The position numbers and the translations under genes are program-made. A stretch of DNA of 35,817 nt from CASQEL01 sp036655975 (GTDB lineage Bacteria; Desulfobacterota; Desulfovibrionia; Desulfovibrionales; Desulfovibrionaceae). Below are positions 31,165 to 35,817 of the stretch, piece by piece. Where the stretch lies: NCBI GenBank assembly GCA_036655975.1, contig JAVVPD010000010.1, positions 1 through 35,817 on the forward strand. Reading direction: 5' to 3'. Within the stretch, counting starts at the first letter, position 1; every line of letters starts with the position of its first letter. The notes under the pieces were generated by a model, which was not told the DNA's origin, did no database searches, and saw nothing but the letters and a program-made list of their open reading frames with translations.

Positions 31165-32466
31165 ATGGATGTTATAATGTTGTCGCGGCTACAATTTGCC
31201 GTAGCCGTTTTTTTCCACTTTATCTTTGTACCGCTCACCCTCGGCTTGTCCGTGTTGCTGGCCTACATGGAGACACGTTACGTAGCTACCGGTGATGAAA
31301 TGTGGAAACGCATGGCCCAATTTTGGGGTAAACTCTTCATCATCAACTTCACGTTGGGGGTGGTAACGGGGATTACTCTTGAATTCCAGTTCGGCACCAA
31401 TTGGTCGCGCTATTCAGAATATGTGGGCGATATTTTTGGTTCGCTGCTTGCCATTGAAGCCACGGTAGCCTTCTTTTTAGAATCCACCTTCTTGGCAATC
31501 TGGGCTTTTGGTTGGAATAAAGTGGGCAAAAAAACCCATTTGTTCGCCATATGGATGGTGGCTATTGCCTCCAACATTTCTGCAATCTGGATTATTCTCG
31601 CCAATGGCTGGATGCAAAACCCCGTGGGCTATGTTATCCGCAATGGTCGCGCGGAATTGGATAATTTCTTCACCGTTATTACTAATCCGTATGCTTGGGG
31701 GCAATTTCTCCACAACAATTCGGCCTCGTGGATGCTGGCGGGCTTTTTTGTGCTGGGTATTTCTGCCTGGCATCTTGTCCGCAACAGCCATGTAGAATTT
31801 TTCCGCCGCTCTTTCAAAGTTGCCGCGCCTTTTACCTTGGTTATGGCTCTGCTCATGGCCTTAACAGGTCACCAGCAAGGCATGGCGGTGGCCCAGTATC
31901 AACCTGTTAAGCTCGCCGCGATGGAATCCCTGTGGGAAGGGGGGAAGGATCTTCCCCTGAGCCTCATTGTTATCCCGAATCGCGCGGAAAAAAAGAATGC
32001 CGTGGAAGCCTTGCCCATCCCCGGACTGCTCAGCTGGCTGTCCTATGGGGACACTCAGGCCGAGGTCAAGGGCCTGAACGATTTCCCAGAAAGTGACTGG
32101 CCGCCCATTAGCAGCACCTTCTATTCCTTTCGTCTGATGGTGGCCTTCGGCGGAGTATTTTTACTGCTCGCCTGTATCGCCTTTTTCATACGCAACAACA
32201 AAGACATGAACCCTACGGTATTGCGTATGCTCACATGGATTATTCCCTTCCCCTACGTTGCCATCGCCTTTGGCTGGACAGTAGCGGAAGTGGGCCGTCA
32301 ACCATGGATAGTGTACGGGCTTATGCGTACTAACGACGCCGTTTCGCCTGTACCCGCCGGCAATGTAGCCATTTCGCTTGTGGCCTTTATCGTGGTCTAT
32401 TCCATGCTTGGCCTTGTAGATATTTACCTTTTGCGTAAAAATGCGCTTAAGGGACCTGCTGCCTAG
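31165..32466 (+). CDS. cydA: Cytochrome bd quinol oxidase subunit I (short Q-loop)
   Basis: 433 residues against 522 in E. coli; the difference is the short quinol-binding loop of the CydA group found in many anaerobes. It is an inner-membrane protein with about nine helices. His18 and His183 (FLHNNSASWM) correspond to haem ligands His19 and His186 of E. coli. Glu98 and Glu106 (AIEATVAFFLEST) correspond to the haem-b595/proton-path glutamates Glu99 and Glu107. GRQPW near residue 375 is the conserved motif. The enzyme oxidises menaquinol and reduces O2 to water with high affinity. GAGGAGG before the ATG is strong. It sits directly behind roo and 12 bases ahead of cydB. No cydX-type small ORF was found. 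Confidence 0.97.
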   Translation: MDVIMLSRLQFAVAVFFHFIFVPLTLGLSVLLAYMETRYVATGDEMWKRMAQFWGKLFIINFTLGVVTGITLEFQFGTNWSRYSEYVGDIFGSLLAIEATVAFFLESTFLAIWAFGWNKVGKKTHLFAIWMVAIASNISAIWIILANGWMQNPVGYVIRNGRAELDNFFTVITNPYAWGQFLHNNSASWMLAGFFVLGISAWHLVRNSHVEFFRRSFKVAAPFTLVMALLMALTGHQQGMAVAQYQPVKLAAMESLWEGGKDLPLSLIVIPNRAEKKNAVEALPIPGLLSWLSYGDTQAEVKGLNDFPESDWPPISSTFYSFRLMVAFGGVFLLLACIAFFIRNNKDMNPTVLRMLTWIIPFPYVAIAFGWTVAEVGRQPWIVYGLMRTNDAVSPVPAGNVAISLVAFIVVYSMLGLVDIYLLRKNALKGPAA

Positions 32467-32478
32467 GAGGGTAAAGCA

Positions 32479-33504
32479 ATGCTGGAAACAACTTGGTTTA
32501 TTCTCTGGGGCCTGTTGTGGGCTGTGTATTTTATTCTGGACGGTTTCGACCTTGGCCTTGGCACACTGCTGCCTTTTCTTGCCAAAAATGAAACCGAAAA
32601 ACGCGTCATCTATAACGCGGCGGGCCCCTTTTGGGACGGCAACGAAGTTTGGCTTATTACCGCAGGCGGCGTGACCTTTGCCGCTTTTCCCAAAGCCTAT
32701 GCCGTCATGTTCAGCGCCCTCTATGCGCCGCTGCTTATCCTGCTTTTCGCCCTGATCTTCCGTGCGGTTTCCTTCGAATTCCGTAATAAGGAAGACCATC
32801 CCCTCTGGACAGGCGCGTGTGATGTTGTTCACTTTCTTGGCAATTTCCTGCCCGCACTCTTACTCGGCGTGGCCTTCGCCAACCTGTTTATGGGCATTCC
32901 CATTGACCAGAACGGCGTGTACCATGGCAATATTCTGAAACTCCTTAACCCTTACGGCCTTGCGGGTGGCGTGTTTTTTGTATGCATGTTCTCCCTGCAC
33001 GGAGCCTTATGGTTGTCCATTAAGTCTGAAGGTACCTTGCAAAACCGCGCCATTGCCACTGCCCTGCTCTTGTGGCCCGTGGTACTGCTGCTCTTGCTCA
33101 CCTTCCTCGGCCTTACCGTGATGTACACAAAGTTGTATGTTAATTACTTTGTCTACCCCGCCTTACTCATCCTGCCCATTCTCGCCCTTGTGGGCCTTGT
33201 GGGCACACGCATTATGATCAGTAAGGGCAAACTCTGGCTGGCGTGGGCCTGCAGTGGTCTGTTCATTCTTGGTGTAACCTTCTTTGGCGTGGCGGGCATG
33301 TACCCCGGTATAATCATCTCCAGCTTGAACCCTGCGTGGAGCGTTACCGTGCAGAACGCCGCATCAAGTACGCTTACCCTGCAAATTATGCTGGGGGTTG
33401 CCTTGGTGTGCGTTCCCATTGTTATCGCCTACCAAGCGTGGACGTATTACATCTTCTCCCACAAAGTAAGCCAAGCGGATTTGGACGACGGGCATTCGTA
33501 TTAA
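32479..33504 (+). CDS. cydB: Cytochrome bd quinol oxidase subunit II
   Basis: A 341-residue polytopic membrane subunit that pairs with CydA. The N-terminus WFILWGLLWAVYFILDGFDLGLGTLLPFL is the CydB signature, followed by GPFWDGNEVWLITAGGVTFAAFPKAYAVMFSALY, which is almost invariant in the family. The second half contains repeated hydrophobic helices ending near residue 330. Its strong Shine-Dalgarno (AGGAGGG) starts inside the last codons of cydA. It is the last gene of the roo-cydA-cydB set; a GC-rich hairpin follows. Confidence 0.96.
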   Translation: MLETTWFILWGLLWAVYFILDGFDLGLGTLLPFLAKNETEKRVIYNAAGPFWDGNEVWLITAGGVTFAAFPKAYAVMFSALYAPLLILLFALIFRAVSFEFRNKEDHPLWTGACDVVHFLGNFLPALLLGVAFANLFMGIPIDQNGVYHGNILKLLNPYGLAGGVFFVCMFSLHGALWLSIKSEGTLQNRAIATALLLWPVVLLLLLTFLGLTVMYTKLYVNYFVYPALLILPILALVGLVGTRIMISKGKLWLAWACSGLFILGVTFFGVAGMYPGIIISSLNPAWSVTVQNAASSTLTLQIMLGVALVCVPIVIAYQAWTYYIFSHKVSQADLDDGHSY

Positions 33505-33511
33505 GGCTACA

Positions 33512-33534
33512 GGGGGCGGGATATTCCCGCCCCC
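33512..33534. terminator. GC-rich hairpin after cydB
   Basis: GGGGGCGGG (33512-33520) and CCCGCCCCC (33526-33534), 9 bp, 5-nt loop, between the convergent cydB and the chemoreceptor gene. No T-run follows on the plus strand and none on the minus strand, so termination may be imperfect or assisted. Confidence 0.5.
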
Positions 33535-33604
33535 CACAAAAAACTGCGTGCCTTGCTGCAAGTGTTCCGCCTTCTACAGGCACGGAACAGAGCGCGTTAG
33601 AGCA

Positions 33605-35344
33605 TTAGCTTTTTTTCATATCGTCAATAAGTCTTGTCAACACCTGCGCCTGCTGGGCGAGGTCTGAGACGGCTTGGGCGGCTTCCTGCATTGCGCGGGA
33701 TGTTTCCCCTGCGATATTGCTTACTTGAATAATAGATTGGTTAATTTCCTCACTGGAGGCCGATTGTTGCTCACTGGCCGTGGCAATACCGCGAACCTGA
33801 TCTGCCGTGTTATCCACCAGCTTCACAATTTCCTGTAGGGCTTCGCCAGACTTGTTAGATAACATGGTGGCCTGTTCAATGGTTTCTGCCGTTGAGTCCA
33901 CCTGAAGCATACTTTTATCGACACTTTGCTGGATAGAGCGAATAGCTTCGCCCACATCGGTGGTAGAACTCATAGTTTTTTCAGCCAATTTACGCACTTC
34001 GTCTGCCACTACGGCAAAGCCACGCCCGGCTTCACCCGCGCGAGCCGCTTCAATGGCAGCGTTCAGCGCCAGCAAGTTGGTCTGGTCCGCAATATCAGAA
34101 ATAACCCCCATAATCTGGCTGATGGACTGGGCTTGCTGATTAAGAACCCCCATATCTTCTTTTAGCGCCAAAGACGCTTTTTGTACCCCTTGAATGCTGC
34201 TTACGGCTTCGCGCACCACTTTAGCGCCTTCTTCAGCTTTTTCACGCGTACTCACCGAAACTTTGGCAGCCATACTGGCATTTTGAGCCACTTCAAGCAC
34301 TGTGCTGTTCATCTCTTCCATAGCCGTGGCGGTCTCGGTTACACGGGCGGCTTGTTCTGCCGCACCACGCTCAGATTGCTCGATTTGCGCGGAAAGCTCC
34401 GTGGACGCCGAGGATACCACGCCCGCCACTTCTTCTAATTTATCGGCGGCGTGCAACATACCATCGCGCTTGGCTTCCGCGTCTTTACCCGCAGCTTCAG
34501 CCAATTCCATGGCTTCGTGCGCTTTAACCGATTCAGCTTGGGCATTAGCGGATTCACGCTGGGCATTTTCAATGTGCTCCTTCAAATTTTCCACCATCAC
34601 CAAAATTTCCGCGTACACCCCCACAGCCTTGTCATCGGCAGGCAAATCCAAGTTGCCAGCCGCCACATCGCGGGCAATTTTTTGTAGTTCTGCAGGATCT
34701 TTGCCAAGCATATGCAAAGTATTGCGGATCAGCACAATGGAAATGCCGATGGCCACCACGACGGATACCACCAAAAGTATCAAAATGCTCGTGCGCGCCG
34801 CCGCATAAACTTCCGCACCGTCTCTGCCAGCCTTTTGCCCACCCTCCACGTTAGCCGCAACAATTTTTCCCAAGGTAGCATTGGTTTCATTATAGAATTC
34901 TAAGCCTTTACCATTCAACAGGGCTATGGCGTCTTGAGTTTTTCCCTCGCGGGAAAGCTTAATGAACACATCATTGATGCCGTCATATTGCTTCCGAAAT
35001 TCCTGATATTTTCGATACATACGCTCTCCTACCGGAGACATGGGATAGCTTTCATATTTTTTTATGAGCATGGCTTCCTGCTTTTCATAGCCAGCCATCT
35101 TTTTTTCATAGTCGGCCATAACAGCAGGATCAGTAGAAAATACATGCTGCACTTGAGCAATACGATAATCTGAAAGTGTTGTATTCAATTCTTCAATCGC
35201 AACAGTTGCGGGGAGCCATTCTTCAGCAAGCAATGTTGCTGCGTTATTAATCTTGTCCATCTGTAAAATACCTATTCCACCCACCATTAAAATAAATACT
35301 GTCAGTAGTCCCAAGCTTAAAGATAACTTTGTTCCAAGTTTCAT
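33605..35344 (-). CDS. Methyl-accepting chemotaxis protein with 4HB sensor domain
   Basis: 579 residues. TM1 is at about 7-29 (LSLSLGLLTVFILMVGGIGIL). A periplasmic, mostly helical sensor of about 155 residues follows; the pattern LLAEEWLPATVAIEELNTTLSDYRIAQVQHVF is typical of four-helix-bundle receptors. TM2 is at about 187-208 (TSILILLVVSVVVAIGISIVLI), then a HAMP linker to about 262. The signalling domain ends the protein, with the invariant tip DQTNLLALNAAIEAARAGEAGRGFAVVADEVRKLAEKT. No C-terminal methylase-docking pentapeptide is seen. The ligand is unknown. Adjacency to the oxygen-defence genes is suggestive of energy or oxygen taxis, but there is no PAS or haem-binding signature. AGGAG precedes the ATG. 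Confidence 0.94.
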   Translation of the reverse strand: MKLGTKLSLSLGLLTVFILMVGGIGILQMDKINNAATLLAEEWLPATVAIEELNTTLSDYRIAQVQHVFSTDPAVMADYEKKMAGYEKQEAMLIKKYESYPMSPVGERMYRKYQEFRKQYDGINDVFIKLSREGKTQDAIALLNGKGLEFYNETNATLGKIVAANVEGGQKAGRDGAEVYAAARTSILILLVVSVVVAIGISIVLIRNTLHMLGKDPAELQKIARDVAAGNLDLPADDKAVGVYAEILVMVENLKEHIENAQRESANAQAESVKAHEAMELAEAAGKDAEAKRDGMLHAADKLEEVAGVVSSASTELSAQIEQSERGAAEQAARVTETATAMEEMNSTVLEVAQNASMAAKVSVSTREKAEEGAKVVREAVSSIQGVQKASLALKEDMGVLNQQAQSISQIMGVISDIADQTNLLALNAAIEAARAGEAGRGFAVVADEVRKLAEKTMSSTTDVGEAIRSIQQSVDKSMLQVDSTAETIEQATMLSNKSGEALQEIVKLVDNTADQVRGIATASEQQSASSEEINQSIIQVSNIAGETSRAMQEAAQAVSDLAQQAQVLTRLIDDMKKS

Positions 35345-35361
35345 ACTTACTCCTAACCAAC

Positions 35362-35367
35362 ATTATA
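35362..35367 (-). promoter_or_regulatory. -10 element for the chemoreceptor gene
   Basis: Perfect TATAAT on the minus strand, 18 bases upstream of the ATG. The -35 is not clear; no sigma-28 consensus was found. Confidence 0.35.
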
Positions 35368-35427
35368 GATTATTAAAACGCTAGTATGCTTGTAGAACAA
35401 CGGCAGTTTAGAATCAATGAATAAATA

Positions 35428-35478
35428 ATGAATCATAAATAACTATAATAAACAAATAAATGTATGAATCATAAATAA
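35428..35478. repeat. 15-bp direct repeat in an AT-rich spacer
   Basis: ATGAATCATAAATAA occurs at 35428-35442 and again, identical, at 35464-35478, start to start 36 bp. A partial third copy (AATCAATGAATAAATAA) lies at about 35413. The surrounding 35370-35480 is almost pure A/T and contains no gene. Confidence 0.75.
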
Positions 35479-35479
35479 A

Positions 35480-35512
35480 AATATGGTGTACAGATTTCCT
35501 GTACACCATATT
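35480..35512. terminator. Strong hairpin, probably bidirectional terminator
   Basis: AATATGGTGTACAG (35480-35493) and CTGTACACCATATT (35499-35512) form a perfect 14-bp stem with a 5-nt loop. On the minus strand it ends in TTTTTATTT, on the plus strand in TTATATAT. It would stop transcription arriving from the right. Confidence 0.7.
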
Positions 35513-35581
35513 TTATATATACACATAGCCCGTGGGCGTTTTAACTTGCCTAAACAGAGTTATGGCCCAAAACCAAGGCTA

Positions 35582-35689
35582 CTAAAGCATTTTTGATTCC
35601 AGACGCTCCCTTCGGCGCTTTACGGCGAAAGCAAATTTCGCCTACGCCTACGGGGCGGGCGACGCTTCTCGTCGCCAGAGCATTGAGCT
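35582..35689. repeat. Tandem structured repeat, copy 1
   Basis: 108 bases, identical to 35710-35817, with a 128-bp period. It holds perfect inverted repeats GGCGAAA/TTTCGCC (35624-35642) and GGCGACG/CGTCGCC (35658-35676). The 20-bp spacer to the next copy completes GCTATT/AATAGC (35687-35701). No open reading frame or transposase is present. Confidence 0.95.
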
Positions 35690-35709
35690 ATTTTCAATAG
35701 CAAAATACT

Positions 35710-35817
35710 CTAAAGCATTTTTGATTCCAGACGCTCCCTTCGGCGCTTTACGGCGAAAGCAAATTTCGCCTACGCCTACGGGGCGGGCGACGCTTCTCGT
35801 CGCCAGAGCATTGAGCT
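35710..35817. repeat. Tandem structured repeat, copy 2 (runs to the window edge)
   Basis: Identical to copy 1 over all 108 visible bases and cut by the window end, so the true length and copy number are unknown. Confidence 0.95.

Noticed and set aside
35582..35817. CRISPR array
   Set aside because: The unit is over 100 bp with internal hairpins, the inter-copy segment is only 20 bp and pairs with the repeat, and no cas genes are present.

Overview
The window is a roughly 36 kb chromosomal stretch that looks like a member of the Desulfovibrionaceae (sulfate- or sulfite-reducing Deltaproteobacteria/Desulfobacterota). The case rests on gene content: desulfoferrodoxin, rubredoxin, rubredoxin:oxygen oxidoreductase and a short-Q-loop cytochrome bd; a predicted Re-type citrate synthase next to isocitrate dehydrogenase; a TAXI-type TRAP transporter; and the flagellar order flgI-flgJ-flgN-flgK-flgL-csrA-fliW with divergent flgM. 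Base composition is moderately GC-rich with many 7-8 nt G or C runs. No tRNA, rRNA, CRISPR, insertion sequence or prophage was seen. The only non-genic oddity is a tandem structured repeat that runs off the right edge.

Layout. 1-617: 3' end of an AlgC-type phosphomannomutase/phosphoglucomutase. 720-4311 (minus): a Fur/PerR-family regulator, isocitrate dehydrogenase with NAD-type cofactor residues, and a DRE-TIM metallolyase (predicted Re-citrate synthase) fused to a C-terminal Cache-like sensor domain. The last two form a citrate-to-2-oxoglutarate unit. 4583-7481 (plus): TAXI receptor and fused TRAP permease. 7736-12303 (plus): alaC-type aminotransferase, homoserine dehydrogenase and a two-domain acyltransferase/AMP-binding-like protein whose second domain looks degenerate. 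12363-15852 (minus): panC, metK and an NhaC-family carrier, read in that order. 16010-16585: small C39/papain-like protein. 16660-24282 (plus): late flagellar genes in two units, each preceded by a good sigma-54 site, ending in the csrA-fliW switch. 24382-25230 (minus): flgM and an unknown small gene with a sigma-28-like promoter. 25378-26769: MFS drug-type exporter. 26842-27711 (minus): metF. 27896-28969: exported phosphodiester-glycosidase-like protein with a Pro-rich tail. 29163-33504 (plus): oxygen-defence cluster dfx, rub, roo, cydA, cydB. 33605-35344 (minus): chemoreceptor. 35345-35817: AT-rich spacer with direct repeats, a strong hairpin, and two identical copies of a 108-bp element spaced at 128 bp.

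How it fits together. Two nearly identical palindromes (ATATCA-N8-TGATAT, 19 of 20 bases the same) lie at the start of the panC-metK-nhaC unit and inside the metF promoter. This suggests one methionine/SAM-cycle regulator, probably SahR, and makes the NhaC-family protein a candidate methionine carrier. The oxygen cluster combines superoxide reduction (dfx), a soluble O2-reducing flavodiiron enzyme with its rubredoxin donor (roo, rub) and a membrane quinol oxidase (cydAB). The flagellar block covers P-ring, rod cap, hook-filament junction proteins, their chaperone and the post-transcriptional and anti-sigma controls of filament synthesis.

All identifications come from reading motifs and gene order by eye. 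No database search was run.
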